Shown in pieces: positions 51,341-60,845 of a DNA stretch of 64,000 nt (the first letter of the stretch is position 1; the number at the start of each line of letters is the position of its first letter). The notes under the pieces were generated by a model. It made no database searches. It saw nothing but the letters and a program-made list of their open reading frames with translations, and was not told the DNA's origin. The position numbers and the translations under genes were made by a program. The stretch covers positions 1 through 64,000 of the forward strand of contig CAYJPM010000002.1 of the NCBI GenBank assembly GCA_964372145.1, read 5' to 3'. The stretch is from CAKOSP01 sp964372145 (GTDB lineage: Bacteria > Bacillota_I > Bacilli_A > RF39 > UBA660).

Positions 51341-53898
51341 TGAAGAAATTAAAACTGAAAAAAATTAAAATATTTAATAAGAAAAAAAGTGTAACTAAAA
51401 ACACTAAGAAAAAAAGTAATAAAAATAAAATAGACTACAAGCATATTATAATATCAGGAATGCTAATTGGTGGTATTATACTTACTACTCTTGGTTTAGT
51501 ATTTGCATTATATATTATAATTACTGCTCCTGATTTTAACACTCAACAGTTATACGAAAAAGAAGCAACTATCATATATGATTTAGACGGAAATGAAATG
51601 GTTCGTGTTGGTAAAGATAATATTGATCTTGTTACTTATGAGGAACTTCCTCAGGTATTAGTCGATGCTATAGTAGCTACTGAAGATTCAAGATTTTTTC
51701 AACATACTGGTTTAGATGCTGCAAGATTAGTAGCGGCTACCGTTGGTCAATTACTTGGTAATGACGAAGCTGGTGGAGCATCTACTTTATCAATGCAAGT
51801 CATTAAGAATACATATACAAGTTCTGTAGCTACTGGTATTGATGGTTTAGTTAGAAAAGCTCAAGATATTTATATGTCTATATTTAAATTAGAAAATTCT
51901 TATACTAAAGAAGAAATCTTAGAGTTTTATGTTAATTCAATTTGGCTTGGTAATGATAATAATGTAAACTATACAAGTATAACTGGTGTTGAACAAGGTT
52001 CACAGTATTATTTTGGAAAATCTGTATCAGAACTTAATTTAGCGGAAGCTTCGTTAATAGCTGGTATGTTTCAAAATCCATTTTATTTAAATCCTTATAA
52101 TTATCCAGAAGATGCAAGAGATAGACAAGAAACAGTTCTTAATTTAATGGTAAGACATGGATATATTACTGAAAATGAAAAAGATGCAGTACTTGCTATT
52201 CCAATTGAATCTATTCTTAAAGAAAAAGAAGAGTCTAGTATCAATTACTTCCAAGCATCAGTTGATTATATATTAGCTGAAGCAGAAGATAAAACTGGTT
52301 TAAATCCTTATACTACGCCGATGAAAATTTATTCAACTATAGATTTAGACGTTCAACAAATTTTAAGAGAATTAGAATCTGGCGAAAGTTACGAAATACC
52401 TGAAAGTTATGGTAATTTACAATTTGGTATAGCTATAACTAACATAGATGATGGTTCTATTTCAGCAATGAGTCCTGGTATTGATTATGTAGCACAAGGA
52501 TCTAATAGAGCTACTATTAAACGTCAACCTGGATCTACCGCTAAACCTATATTTGATTACGGACCTTATATTGAATATTTAAATGGTTCTCCTGGTACAT
52601 ACTTTTTAGATGAAGCTCACAGTTATACTAATGGAACAAGTATTAGAAACTGGGACAATAAATTTGAAGGTATAATTAGTATGAGAGATGCATTAATTGA
52701 TTCTAGAAATATACCTGCTTTAAAAGCATTTCAAGAAGTTAATGCTTATGATAGTTCATTAATTCCAAACTTTGTTGAAAGTTTAGGTATTGATTATGGT
52801 GAAGCATTATACGAATCAGCTTCAATTGGTGGTTTCATGGGAGCTAGTCCTATTGAATTAAGTGCTGCCTATGCTGCATTTGGTAGAGGTGGATATTATA
52901 TTGAACCATATTCAATCACAAGCATTACTTTAATTGAAAATGATGAAACAATTGATTATAAATACGAAAAAGAAAAAGTTATGAGTGAACAAACTGCTTA
53001 CTTAATAACTGATATTTTAACTGAAACTGGTGGTTCTGGTTTATCAATAAGCGGAACTCAAATAGCTACTAAAACTGGTACTACTACAATAGATGAAGAA
53101 GCTGGATATCCGTCATCTGCAATTATGGATGCATGGGTTGTAAGTTATAATCCAGAATATTCTTTTGCTACATGGATTGGTTATGATAAACTTAGTAAAG
53201 ATTTATATTTAACAAGTGCTTTATCAAATCCTATAAGAAATGGTATTAGTAAAGCTGTGGGATATGATTTATATTCTAAAAATCAGACATTCGATAGACC
53301 TAGTGGTATAATTAGTGTTGAAGTTGAAAAGGATACTTTCCCTCTTCAATTACCTAGTGAATATACTCCAGCGGATATGAGAGTTACTGAATTATTTAAA
53401 TCTGGTACTGAACCTACTGATATATCTACTAGATATATAGGTCTGGAAAATCCTACCGATTTAAAAACTACATATGATGGAGTAAATATAAAATTAGATT
53501 GGACAAGTGTTGCTACTCCTGATGCTATTAATTCAGAATATTTAGCTAATTATTTTAATGAATATTTTGATAGTCATGCTACAACTTATTACGAACAAAG
53601 AATTAACTATAATACATCTTATATCGGAACTTTAGTTTATGATATATATCTTGATACTAATGGTACACTTACTCTACTTGGTTCTACTGATAAAACAACA
53701 TACGATTATGTACCTACTGAGTTTGGTAAGGATTACAAATTTGTAGTAAAAACATCATATTCTTTATTTAAAGCTAGTAGTAGTTCAGGTGCTGTAGGCA
53801 CTATAAATATACCTGGAGGTACAGGTTCTGATCCTGATACCGATACTGATACCGATACTGATACTACTAATCCTGATGATACAACTACTACACCATAA
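51340..53898 (+). CDS. ponA: Class A penicillin-binding protein (PBP1)
   Basis: The 852-residue bifunctional enzyme makes and crosslinks peptidoglycan. Basic cytosolic tail, membrane helix (about 36-62), GT51 transglycosylase (IVATEDSRFFQHTG with the catalytic Glu near 115, and GGASTLSMQVIKN), then the transpeptidase: RQPGSTAKP (SxxK), IDSRNIPALKA (SxN) and ATKTGTT (KTG). After the transpeptidase come an FN3-like beta domain (about 705-830) and a tail rich in Asp/Thr (five DT units). RBS GGAGG. Overlaps recU by one base. Confidence 0.95.
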   Translation: MKKLKLKKIKIFNKKKSVTKNTKKKSNKNKIDYKHIIISGMLIGGIILTTLGLVFALYIIITAPDFNTQQLYEKEATIIYDLDGNEMVRVGKDNIDLVTYEELPQVLVDAIVATEDSRFFQHTGLDAARLVAATVGQLLGNDEAGGASTLSMQVIKNTYTSSVATGIDGLVRKAQDIYMSIFKLENSYTKEEILEFYVNSIWLGNDNNVNYTSITGVEQGSQYYFGKSVSELNLAEASLIAGMFQNPFYLNPYNYPEDARDRQETVLNLMVRHGYITENEKDAVLAIPIESILKEKEESSINYFQASVDYILAEAEDKTGLNPYTTPMKIYSTIDLDVQQILRELESGESYEIPESYGNLQFGIAITNIDDGSISAMSPGIDYVAQGSNRATIKRQPGSTAKPIFDYGPYIEYLNGSPGTYFLDEAHSYTNGTSIRNWDNKFEGIISMRDALIDSRNIPALKAFQEVNAYDSSLIPNFVESLGIDYGEALYESASIGGFMGASPIELSAAYAAFGRGGYYIEPYSITSITLIENDETIDYKYEKEKVMSEQTAYLITDILTETGGSGLSISGTQIATKTGTTTIDEEAGYPSSAIMDAWVVSYNPEYSFATWIGYDKLSKDLYLTSALSNPIRNGISKAVGYDLYSKNQTFDRPSGIISVEVEKDTFPLQLPSEYTPADMRVTELFKSGTEPTDISTRYIGLENPTDLKTTYDGVNIKLDWTSVATPDAINSEYLANYFNEYFDSHATTYYEQRINYNTSYIGTLVYDIYLDTNGTLTLLGSTDKTTYDYVPTEFGKDYKFVVKTSYSLFKASSSSGAVGTINIPGGTGSDPDTDTDTDTDTTNPDDTTTTP
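53836..53865 (+). repeat. Short tandem repeat (GATACC/GATACT x5) in the PBP1 tail
   Basis: Five consecutive 6-base units encode (Asp-Thr)5 near the C terminus. In-frame copy changes would lengthen or shorten the tail without harming the gene. Confidence 0.8.
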
Positions 53899-53901
53899 AA
53901 A

Positions 53902-53930
53902 AATAGATTTATATAAATCTATTTTTTTTT
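53902..53930. terminator. Bidirectional terminator between PBP1 and nth
   Basis: AATAGATTTA with its exact complement, then T10 on the plus strand; it also serves nth. Confidence 0.8.
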
Positions 53931-54524
53931 GCAATTATTTCTAAATAAACAATTTTCACAATCTTGTTTTTTTGCTTTACAAATATATCTTCCAAATAAT
54001 ACTAATTGGTCATTTACTCTATTCCATTTTTCTCTTGGAATGTTTTTCATTAACTTTTTTTCTATTTTTAATATGTTATGTTCATTACTTACCAACCCTA
54101 ATACATTAGATACTCTTTCTACATGTGTATCTACAGCTATAGTTGGTTCATTATATATATTAGCTAATACCACACTTACTGTCTTTCTACCAACACCAGG
54201 AAGTGTTTCTAAGTATTTTCTATCGTTTGGAACCATACCAGAGTAATCTCTTAATATAGCCTTACTAATAGCTTTTATATATTCAGTTTTTCTACGAAAT
54301 GTTCCTACTGGTCTAATTATATTTTCTATTACATTATTATCTAATTCACTTAATTCTTTTAAATTATATTTAAATAGATTTTTTGTAACCATATTAACTC
54401 TTTTATCAGTTGATTGCGCTGATAACATAGTGGCAATTAATAATTCATAATCTTTATTATATTCTAGTTCACATATAGGATTAGGAAACATTTCATCTAA
54501 TAATTTAAATAATTCATCATTCAT
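53919..54524 (-). CDS. nth: Endonuclease III (DNA glycosylase/AP lyase)
   Basis: The 201-residue base-excision repair enzyme has the helix-hairpin-helix LETLPGVGRKTVSVVL (catalytic Lys in GRKTV), the catalytic Asp in VDTHVERVSNVLGLV, and a C-terminal 4Fe-4S site C-x6-C-x2-C-x5-C (CKAKKQDCENCLFRNNC). It overlaps dnaD by eight bases; dnaD-nth is conserved in Bacilli. Confidence 0.95.
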   Translation of the reverse strand: MNDELFKLLDEMFPNPICELEYNKDYELLIATMLSAQSTDKRVNMVTKNLFKYNLKELSELDNNVIENIIRPVGTFRRKTEYIKAISKAILRDYSGMVPNDRKYLETLPGVGRKTVSVVLANIYNEPTIAVDTHVERVSNVLGLVSNEHNILKIEKKLMKNIPREKWNRVNDQLVLFGRYICKAKKQDCENCLFRNNCKKK

Positions 54525-55134
54525 TATCTAACCAATCAAAATTTAATATTGTTGTATCTGATAGTTTATCTTTTTCTTTATTTCTATTATTAATATCAGA
54601 AGGATTTTTAATACCTTTTTTATCCCATTCATAAAGTATCTTATCTATATACCTTAAATTTTTAACACCGTTATAACTTGCTTCATCTAAAGCAGCTTTT
54701 ATTAATTCTTCAGATAATCCTTTTTCTAACCATGCTTTAATAACTTCATAATCCATGCCAGATAGTGTTCTTCCAAATTCTGCTTCAAATAAACTAAATA
54801 TGTCTTCATTTTTTTTCTTATTTTCAATATCTTTTAATTCTTTTTTTAATTTATTATAAAAATTATCTAGAGATATTTTTTCTACTAATTTATTATTAAT
54901 ATCTTTACTTACTTCCACTGTAATTAGATTTTTTTCTACTAAAGTAGCAAAAGATATCATAATATCATCTTCTGGTAACTTAGTATATTTTTTTATTAAT
55001 TCTATATCTAAAATTAACTCATCTGCGTTATCAAAATAAGTTACAAGCAAAAACTCATTAAGAGTTAATTTATATTCTAAAGAACTCTTAATTAAGTTAG
55101 TATCAATTACAAATCTTTTGTTATCCTTATTCAT
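54517..55134 (-). CDS. dnaD: DNA replication protein DnaD
   Basis: The 205-residue primosome protein has an N-terminal winged-helix domain (LTLNEFLLVTYFDNADELILDIELIKKYTKL) and a C-terminal DnaB_2 domain (FEAEFGRTLSGMDYEVIKAWL, then YIDKILYEWDKKGI). It acts with DnaB and DnaI, both encoded about 10 kb away. A charged, flexible tail follows. It lies four bases after cca. Confidence 0.92.
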   Translation of the reverse strand: MNKDNKRFVIDTNLIKSSLEYKLTLNEFLLVTYFDNADELILDIELIKKYTKLPEDDIMISFATLVEKNLITVEVSKDINNKLVEKISLDNFYNKLKKELKDIENKKKNEDIFSLFEAEFGRTLSGMDYEVIKAWLEKGLSEELIKAALDEASYNGVKNLRYIDKILYEWDKKGIKNPSDINNRNKEKDKLSDTTILNFDWLDNE

Positions 55135-55138
55135 TTAA

Positions 55139-56212
55139 TTATTTCCTATTCTTTAAATAATTTATTATTTTTTCTTTTTTATTTATCAATTTTTTTTCTA
55201 GTATTAATTTTATTAATTCTTCTTTAATAATTTTAATTTCTTTTGATGGATTAATATTTAGTATTTCCATTATTTCCTCGGATGTAATATCAAGAATTTT
55301 TACTTCATTAACTCCCATATTATTATACATCTTATATATATCTTTTTTAGAATATCCTAATATTTCTCCAGTTACCATACATAAATATAAACCATATTTA
55401 TAAAGTGTATTTTCACTTATTATACCATCTTTAATTATTTGGCGCATTTTTATTATATTATTACTTTCTGATTTTGTAAATAATTTGTTATCACATTTAA
55501 TTTGACTCCACATAATTAGTAAATCATTTGAGTACTTAATATCTGTATATGAAATATTTAATTCTTCTAATAAATGAAGTTCTTTTAGTAAATTTAAACC
55601 ATACATATAATTTTTTGTTAGTAATATTTTATTTAATTCTAATCTAACTCTTTCATTTGATAATGTTTTAACTAAATGTCTATATTTATATAATGTGTTT
55701 TTTAATTCATCATCAATATTAAAATTTAAAGTACATGCAAATCTTACTGCTCTTAATATTCTTAATGGATCTTCGATAACTTTGTTATCACAGTCTCCAA
55801 GCATCTTTATCATTCTCGATTTAATATCTTCTTTACCGTTTAATAAATCAATTATTTTACCTTTAGTATTCATACAAAGTGTATTCATAGTAAAATCTCT
55901 TCTTTTTAAATCTTCTAATAAATTATTAATATATTTTATTTCAGTAGGTTTTCTACCTTCATATCTTAATTCTTTTCTGTAAGTTGTAATATCTATGTTA
56001 AAGTCCTTTATATTAAAATTAAATCCACCGTATTCATTACTGGATGTGTGTGGGAATATACTGTGTAAGTCTTTTGGCAATGCATTTGTACATATGTCTA
56101 TGTCATATGAGACTTTACCTAAAACTTTGTCTCTGACATATCCACCTACTATATATGCTTCATACCCTTCTCTTTCTAATTTTAATAATATTTTTTTAAT
56201 TTCTTTATTCAT
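55139..56212 (-). CDS. cca: CCA tRNA nucleotidyltransferase
   Basis: From ATG 56212, preceded by AAGGAG, the enzyme has 357 residues. Class II nucleotidyltransferase motifs: YIVGGYVRDKVLG, SYDIDICTNA (metal-binding DxD), RRDFTMNTLC and EDPLRILRAVRFACTL. The C-terminal half is helical. It adds or repairs the tRNA 3' CCA. The frame runs upstream to 56257, but that extension includes the ribosome site. It heads a cca-dnaD-nth cluster. Confidence 0.92.
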   Translation of the reverse strand: MNKEIKKILLKLEREGYEAYIVGGYVRDKVLGKVSYDIDICTNALPKDLHSIFPHTSSNEYGGFNFNIKDFNIDITTYRKELRYEGRKPTEIKYINNLLEDLKRRDFTMNTLCMNTKGKIIDLLNGKEDIKSRMIKMLGDCDNKVIEDPLRILRAVRFACTLNFNIDDELKNTLYKYRHLVKTLSNERVRLELNKILLTKNYMYGLNLLKELHLLEELNISYTDIKYSNDLLIMWSQIKCDNKLFTKSESNNIIKMRQIIKDGIISENTLYKYGLYLCMVTGEILGYSKKDIYKMYNNMGVNEVKILDITSEEIMEILNINPSKEIKIIKEELIKLILEKKLINKKEKIINYLKNRK

Positions 56213-56246
56213 ATTATCTCCTTCCATAATTATAACATAACTTAAA

Positions 56247-56269
56247 AAAACAAACACTAAGTTTGTTTT
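56247..56269 (-). terminator. Terminator of the ABC exporter operon
   Basis: AAAACAAAC and GTTTGTTTT, five-base loop, seven T on the minus strand. Confidence 0.7.
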
Positions 56270-57515
56270 AAATCGAATCTTTTTGCTTATATAATTTTAT
56301 TAAACTTTTTAAATTCATTTTACTTCCATTATTAAGTATAGCGTTAGAATATATTCTTATTGAAATATACGCTATAAATATAATTGTTATAATTAATATT
56401 CCAATTGATATTAGTACATCAGTAGTAGAAGCTAATCCCATAAAATATCTTGACGGCATTGAAAACATCGATGATATTGGTACATATGAGGCAACTACAT
56501 TAAGTATTGATGATGGTGTTAATAATGTAAAGTATCCTAAGTAAAATCCTAAAACTACTACTAAGTTTACTGGTGTATTAACTATGTTTACATCTTCTAA
56601 CCTGTTTACCATAGCGCCAGATAATGCAAATAAGAATGAAAACAATAAATATCCAAGTACAAAGTATATAAAACTTATAAAAGCCATTGATATACTTATT
56701 TCACCTAATATTGTATTTACTATTTCAGTTGGTAAAAATATTTGAGCTCCTACTAACAAGAATATTATTATTGCTAGTATCTGACAGATTCCTAATAAAC
56801 CTACTCCGATAGTTTTACCTAATATTATATCTTTGCTACTAGTAGATGTTAATAGTGTTTCAACTATTTTAGAAGTTTTTTCTGTAGTAACTGCTCCAGA
56901 TACTTGATATGCAAATAAATATATTCCCATAAATAATATTAATGATAAAATTGTTCCAATACTAGTATCAGTACCTGTAGCCTCTAATTCATTTCCTATT
57001 TTTACTACTTCTAAATTGAATATAGGATTTATACTTGCTAATTCATTAGCGTCTAAATTTAATTTCTCTAAATTAATTGTTTTATATAACTCTTCAATAC
57101 TGTACATTAATGTTTCAGCACTAAAACTTGGTTCATTACTTTTTGAAGTATATTTAATATCTATTTGATTATCATAAGATCCATTAGTTAATTCTATTAT
57201 ATAATCATATCCATCTTCTTCAATTAACGCTAATTTTTCATCTGCAGTATAATTATTTATAGAAGTTTCAAACTCTACACTTTGATTATATTCTTCTATT
57301 TCTGTATATCTATTTTCTAATACATAATTTGTATCAATTATTAACGCTTTATCTATAAAAGTTTCTGTTAAATCAACTTCAAAAATTTTAAGTATATTAC
57401 CTATATTTAATAATCCTAGTAATACTATAAATATAATTATATTAGTTATTATAAAAGCTTTCTTTTTTACTAGTTCTATAACAGTAAATTTACCAACTTC
57501 AAACATATTCTTCAT
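56268..57515 (-). CDS. ABC-2 type transporter permease (NatB-like)
   Basis: The 415-residue protein has one N-terminal helix (about 20-42), a large extracellular loop (about 45-175) and five to six C-terminal helices, the layout of NatB/YhaP-type ABC-2 permeases. A family-like segment is GAVTTEKTSKIVETLLTSTSSKDIILGKTIG. In B. subtilis NatAB exports sodium; other members export drugs or peptides, so the substrate is unknown. Its ATG overlaps the end of the ATPase frame, RBS GGAGGT. Confidence 0.85.
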   Translation of the reverse strand: MKNMFEVGKFTVIELVKKKAFIITNIIIFIVLLGLLNIGNILKIFEVDLTETFIDKALIIDTNYVLENRYTEIEEYNQSVEFETSINNYTADEKLALIEEDGYDYIIELTNGSYDNQIDIKYTSKSNEPSFSAETLMYSIEELYKTINLEKLNLDANELASINPIFNLEVVKIGNELEATGTDTSIGTILSLILFMGIYLFAYQVSGAVTTEKTSKIVETLLTSTSSKDIILGKTIGVGLLGICQILAIIIFLLVGAQIFLPTEIVNTILGEISISMAFISFIYFVLGYLLFSFLFALSGAMVNRLEDVNIVNTPVNLVVVLGFYLGYFTLLTPSSILNVVASYVPISSMFSMPSRYFMGLASTTDVLISIGILIITIIFIAYISIRIYSNAILNNGSKMNLKSLIKLYKQKDSI

Positions 57516-58379
57516 TATAATTTACCTCCATTTACTTTTTCTATAAATATATCATGTAAACTAGGTTTTTTTATTTCAAATTTACTAATTTTTATTTTAT
57601 TTTTCATTAATTCTTTTAATATAATTTCTGAATCTTTATCAGAAGTTATTTCTATAATATAATTATTTTAATATATCTTTTAAATTATCTTTAGTATTAA
57701 CTATAATTTCTTTAGCTTCATATTCATTTTGTATTTCATCTAAATTACCTTGCAGTAATGTTACTCCTCTATTAAGAAGTAATATATCCGTGCAGAATTC
57801 TTCAATCGCATCCATTTGATGTGATGACATAATTATATATTTTTTCTTTTCTACAAGCTCTAAAACAACGTTTTTAAGTAATTCAGTATTAACTGGGTCA
57901 AGACCACTAAAAGGTTCATCTAGCACTATTAAATCAGGATTGTGAATTATTGCAATTATAAATTGTATTTTTTGTTGATTACCTTTAGATAAAGTTTCGG
58001 CTTTTACATTTTTATATTCTTCTACTTCTAATCTTTTAAACCAGTAATTAATTTCCTTATCTATTTTTTCTTGTTTCATTCCTTTAAGTTTTGCAAAATA
58101 TACTATTTGATCATATATTTTAGTTTTAGGATATAAACCTCTTTCTTCTGGTAAATACCCAAAATTAACTGTTTTTCTGGAAACTTCTTTATTATTCCAT
58201 AATATATCTCCAGAATCTTTTTTTAATATTCCTAAAATCATTCTTATTGTCGTTGTTTTTCCTGCACCATTCGTTCCAAGTAAACCATATACACCTGGCT
58301 TAGTAATTTCAAAATTTATATTATCTACTACTTTTTTAGAACCATAATTTTTATTAACATTTTTTATTATTAAACTCAT
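57515..58379 (-). pseudogene. ABC transporter ATPase (NatA-like), frameshifted near the C terminus
   Basis: The main frame (238 residues) has GLLGTNGAGKTTTIRMI (Walker A), GYLPEERGLYPKTKI, LSKGNQQKIQFI (signature), LIVLDEPFSGLDP (Walker B) and MSSHQM. It stops at 57663 in DNLKDILK. In the neighbouring frame the sequence goes on as NYIIEITSDKDSEIILKELM ... FEIKKPSLHDIFIEKVNGG to TAA 57515-57517, which is the normal end of this ATPase family and sits exactly against the permease start. A one-base insertion (or two-base loss) in the A/T run around 57658-57668 explains it. The nucleotide-binding core is intact, so a truncated protein may still work. Confidence 0.8.
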
Positions 58380-58414
58380 AATTTATTCCCTTCTAAAATT
58401 ATTATAACATAATA

Positions 58415-58443
58415 TTGATAAAATTCATCAACTATGTTAAAAT
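58415..58443 (+). promoter_or_regulatory. Promoter of the 58471 gene
   Basis: TTGATA (58415-58420), a 17-bp spacer and TAAAAT (58438-58443). Confidence 0.65.
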
Positions 58444-58470
58444 ATATCACATAAAAAGCAAGGGGATAAT

Positions 58471-58896
58471 ATGTACGAAGAATACAATGAAATTAATATT
58501 AATTGGTTACAAATTTTATTAAAATTATGTTTAATTTTAGTAATTATATTAGTTGTTGGCTATATTATAAATAGAACTATTATAAATGATAAACCTGAAG
58601 TAATTAATGATACTTATAATAATAATTTTGCTTTACTTGAATCTATTTCACTTGATTATTATATGGATAATAATTTACCTAATAATCTTAATGAATCTTT
58701 AGAAATATCTCTTAATGATTTAATAGATTTAGGACTAATAGAAAAAGCTTCATTTGAAGTAAATAGTTGTAGTTTAGATAATAGCCATTCTAAAATAACT
58801 TATATTGGTAATAATCAGTATAATATTAAAGTTTCACTTGATTGTTTAAATAATACTGAATACACTATTGAAACTATTACTATTAATGATTTATAG
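58471..58896 (+). CDS. Small single-pass membrane protein, pseudopilin-like
   Basis: The 141-residue protein has 13 polar residues, a membrane helix (about 14-38) and an extracellular domain (ISLDYYMDNNLPNNLNESLEISLNDLIDLGLIE ... CSLDNSHSKITYIGNNQYNIKVSLDC). The 'LP....ISLNDLIDLGLI' and paired-cysteine pattern is like pseudopilin C-terminal domains, but no prepilin cleavage site is present. RBS GGGGAT. It sits next to the Tad-type pilus locus on the other strand. No family recognised. Confidence 0.55.
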   Translation: MYEEYNEININWLQILLKLCLILVIILVVGYIINRTIINDKPEVINDTYNNNFALLESISLDYYMDNNLPNNLNESLEISLNDLIDLGLIEKASFEVNSCSLDNSHSKITYIGNNQYNIKVSLDCLNNTEYTIETITINDL

Positions 58897-58900
58897 CATA

Positions 58901-58930
58901 AAAAAATATATCTTTAAGATATATTTTTTT
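58901..58930. terminator. Bidirectional terminator between 58471 and 58929 genes
   Basis: AATATATCTT and its complement, two-base loop, T/A runs on both sides. Confidence 0.8.
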
Positions 58931-59321
58931 AATTACTGTTATCGTTAACTGTTGATGTATTACATACATTTGGATTATCTATACAATAATCGTTTCTTGT
59001 TTCTACACAATTACCTGGATTAGCTACACAAGATGAACATACTTGATAATCATTTTCATTTTCATCAAATCCACTTAATATTCCAAAAGCAACATTTACT
59101 ATAGTTGGTATAAAGAATATTACCACACCTGCAATAAATCTTCTTAATAAAGAACTAGTTGCATTTTTAATTTCTTTTTCATCACTTGATACTACAGCTT
59201 TACCTAAATCTACAGCTCCCATTATAATTATAATAACTGGTATAACAATTTTGAATACTGTCATTATTTGTCCTACAAATTCCCAAACTTCATAAGTATC
59301 GGCACAAAAACCTATATCCAT
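58929..59321 (-). CDS. VirB2/TrbC-like small membrane protein
   Basis: From ATG 59321 (RBS AAGGAG) the protein has 130 residues. Two membrane helices (about 17-40 and 62-85) flank a basic cytosolic loop (SSDEKEIKNATSSLLRRF). This is the hairpin arrangement of VirB2/TrbC pilin-like proteins. The C-terminal tail has six cysteines (CSSCVANPGNC ... YCIDNPNVC) and is extracellular by prediction. It has its own promoter and lies downstream of the Tad-type genes. A role in the same surface apparatus is inference. Confidence 0.5.
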   Translation of the reverse strand: MDIGFCADTYEVWEFVGQIMTVFKIVIPVIIIIMGAVDLGKAVVSSDEKEIKNATSSLLRRFIAGVVIFFIPTIVNVAFGILSGFDENENDYQVCSSCVANPGNCVETRNDYCIDNPNVCNTSTVNDNSN

Positions 59322-59349
59322 AATATACACTCCTTCTCTTTATACTTTT

Positions 59350-59378
59350 ATTTTACATAAGTTTAACATATAAGTCAA
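59350..59378 (-). promoter_or_regulatory. Promoter of the VirB2-like gene
   Basis: TTGACT (59373-59378), a 17-bp spacer and TAAAAT (59350-59355) on the minus strand, just after the upstream gene's stop. Confidence 0.7.
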
Positions 59379-60371
59379 CTAAAATATAGAAAATATACCA
59401 TTATTTGACGATGTTTCACTTACTCTAGTAAATCCTAAATTAATAAGTAAATTTATTATAATTTCATCTTTATCTAACTTGTCATCTACGTATGGTAAAT
59501 TATAAAATATTTTACTGTTACTTTCTTTTTCAAAATCTTCAACATCTTTTAAACTTAATACGCTTTTATTTAACATTATTTTTTTACCATTTAATTTAGT
59601 AAATATTTTACTATCTTTATTAATCAGTTTATTAAGTTTAATTAAACCAGGCTCAATTAAATATAGTACATCTGTACAAATATCTTCGTTACTTTCATTT
59701 AAATCTAATATAATTACTTCTTTATCACTATTCATAGTAATAGAATTATTTAAGTTATCACTAGTTATACTTTCTAAATTTTTATCACTAAAATACATAA
59801 AATCATTATTATTTACTTCAAATGTTTTAACTTTATAAGTTTTTTCTATATTTTTGGTCATTAAATATGCAAGTGTTGTAGCTCCTGCATGACTTGTAAT
59901 ATTTTTTATACCTATTATTCTTTGACCAATAAATCCTTCAGTTTCTTGTTTCTCAACTTTATCATTAAACCCAATTAAAGGTGATGTTCCATCTAATTGT
60001 TGATATTTTGCTACATCTTTATAAGTATTAGGATTTTCAAGTAAGAAAATAACTGTATCAGCTTTTTTAGTGAAATTATATATTCCCATAGATACTAATT
60101 GTGATAAATACATTGGTGAATTAACTTTTTCAGAGTCATTTAATAAAAGTATTACATTAGTCATATCTATATTCATTGATAGTTCTTGTATTGATTTTAT
60201 ATCATCATAATTTTTTATAGCAGTTATATCTAAAATCATTTTATTATAGAAAAAATTACTGAACTGAAGAACCAATTCATTAACATTAAATTCTCCATTT
60301 AATGTTTTAATTACATCTATATCAAGTGATCCTAGTAAATTTTGATATTTGTTTGAAACTATTACATTCAT
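59379..60371 (-). CDS. TadZ/CpaE-like protein with degenerate ATPase site
   Basis: The 330-residue protein has an N-terminal receiver-like half (about 1-135) and a MinD/ParA-like half. The deviant Walker A reads IIGIKNITSHAGATTLAYLM, where KGGVGKTT would be expected, and EVIILDLNES stands at the Walker B place. Weak or lost ATP-binding residues are common in CpaE/TadZ, which place the Tad pilus at its site. Its position after the pilin genes supports this. Confidence 0.65.
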   Translation of the reverse strand: MNVIVSNKYQNLLGSLDIDVIKTLNGEFNVNELVLQFSNFFYNKMILDITAIKNYDDIKSIQELSMNIDMTNVILLLNDSEKVNSPMYLSQLVSMGIYNFTKKADTVIFLLENPNTYKDVAKYQQLDGTSPLIGFNDKVEKQETEGFIGQRIIGIKNITSHAGATTLAYLMTKNIEKTYKVKTFEVNNNDFMYFSDKNLESITSDNLNNSITMNSDKEVIILDLNESNEDICTDVLYLIEPGLIKLNKLINKDSKIFTKLNGKKIMLNKSVLSLKDVEDFEKESNSKIFYNLPYVDDKLDKDEIIINLLINLGFTRVSETSSNNGIFSIF

Positions 60372-60386
60372 TTTATTTTCTCCTTT

Positions 60387-60833
60387 TTATTTATTTAAAC
60401 CATTCGTGTTTGGGAAATTTATATTATTTGTTTCACCATTTATATTAAATGTAGTAAAATTACCTAAAAATGGTAAGCCAAATTCATAAAATAGTATTAT
60501 TTCGAATCTTTTTTCATCTTGTATTACACAGTAATAATATTCTTCACTAGATGAAGCTAATGATATTTTACCAGTATCTGTTAAACTATTAGCTCCATAA
60601 TACCCTTCTGGACACTGTCCTTTTGCGTTATAATTATTTGAAGTTAAATAGTTATTGATTATTATTTTAGAATCTAATGTGTATCCTTCATATTTTTCTA
60701 ACATTGTCACTACTTCATTTCTTAAAGCAAATGCTTCTGAATAATTAAGAGCTAGTGTTAAAAAGGCTGTAAATAAAAATATAAATGTTACTACTAAACC
60801 AAATATCCAAGTGGTACCGGTTGCTTCTCTCAT
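60387..60833 (-). CDS. Tad-type pseudopilin (TadE/F-like), copy 2
   Basis: The 148-residue protein starts MREATGTTWIFGLVVTFIFLFTAFLTLALNYS: a six-residue leader ending in Gly, then one membrane helix. The extracellular part has paired cysteines (GQCPEGYYG, YYCVIQDEKRFEI). It is homologous to the gene upstream (leader, helix, ALR/VKNE helix, CPE-YG block). Probably a minor pilin of the Tad-type apparatus, cleaved after Gly6. Confidence 0.6.
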   Translation of the reverse strand: MREATGTTWIFGLVVTFIFLFTAFLTLALNYSEAFALRNEVVTMLEKYEGYTLDSKIIINNYLTSNNYNAKGQCPEGYYGANSLTDTGKISLASSSEEYYYCVIQDEKRFEIILFYEFGLPFLGNFTTFNINGETNNINFPNTNGLNK

Positions 60834-60845
60834 ACTTTATCTCCT

